A stretch of 21,555 bases of DNA from a virus. A program made the translations under genes and the position numbers. Within the stretch, counting starts at the first letter, position 1, and the number at the start of each line of letters is the position of its first letter. The notes under the pieces were generated by a model, which did no database searches, had not been told where the DNA came from, and saw only the letters and a list, made by a program, of their open reading frames with translations. Where the stretch lies: positions 1 to 21,555 of IMG/VR virus record IMGVR_UViG_3300050821_004494; one strand, given 5' to 3'. Of the stretch, positions 21,555-21,555 are shown piece after piece.

Positions 21555-21555
21555 G

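Noticed and set aside
14991-21555. + strand genes in the early region
   Set aside because: All + strand ORFs here (for example 16846-17111 and 18388-18645) lie under supported - strand genes and show no family pattern.
1-21555. tRNA genes, CRISPR arrays, insertion sequences, integrase/att sites, phage-type promoter repeats
   Set aside because: I looked for cloverleaf arms, regularly spaced repeats, transposase motifs, terminal inverted repeats and a repeated promoter-like consensus and saw none. Weak promoters cannot be excluded without computation.

Overview
This window is part of the genome of a lytic, short-tailed (podovirus-type) phage. The evidence is a P22 gp10-like tail-closure protein, a run of DNA-ejection (internal virion) proteins, two tailspikes, a T4-type lysozyme with a 3-TM holin, a T7 endonuclease I-type resolvase and a flap-type 5'-3' exonuclease. 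There are no integrase, repressor, rRNA, tRNA or CRISPR signatures. The holin belongs to a family best known from alphaproteobacterial phages and gene transfer agents, so an alphaproteobacterial host is a weak guess.

Layout. Bases 1-14990 carry the late region, all on the + strand: (i) the 3' part of a two-module beta-helix tailspike, the gp10-like protein, an S74-chaperone tail fibre and a small repeat-bearing appendage protein; (ii) a lysis block (small membrane protein, lysozyme, Ig-like protein, holin) placed in the middle of the structural genes; (iii) three large ejection-protein genes; (iv) a second tailspike. Bases 14980-21555 carry early/middle genes, all on the - strand, read right to left: the tail of an unidentified acidic protein, small unknowns, exonuclease, a DUF4406 nucleoside-deoxyribosyltransferase-like protein, small zinc proteins (one Lar-like), resolvase, a dNTP pyrophosphohydrolase-like protein, a HAD-type phosphatase, a metallophosphoesterase and others. 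A hairpin terminator lies at 16190-16224. A SLOG-like protein and three small genes follow it. The two gene blocks meet tail to tail with an 11-base overlap. Genes are packed with 1-17 base overlaps or gaps of only a few bases, and no intergenic stretch exceeds about 50 bases.

Main discovery. The first ejection-protein gene (7040-7933) appears to end in a programmed -1 ribosomal frameshift site. A slippery G GGT TTT is followed at once by the zero-frame stop TAG, then after 5 bases by a 10-bp stem whose loop can form a perfect 7-bp pseudoknot with downstream bases. The -1 frame continues open for 358 codons, has no ATG for more than 300 bases, and encodes a glycine-zipper membrane segment. 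The phage would therefore make a 297-residue short form and a 655-residue long form with a membrane-inserting domain.

Other results: the DUF4406 gene seems to start at an AUU (or AUC) codon behind a strong Shine-Dalgarno sequence, like infC. Several genes of 26-54 codons, easily missed by automatic calling, fill every gap of the early operon. Two ejection proteins share an N-terminal AQP-x-x-DWGSL tag. The second tailspike gene is nearly free of CTAG, a tetranucleotide that is common in most of the rest of the window.
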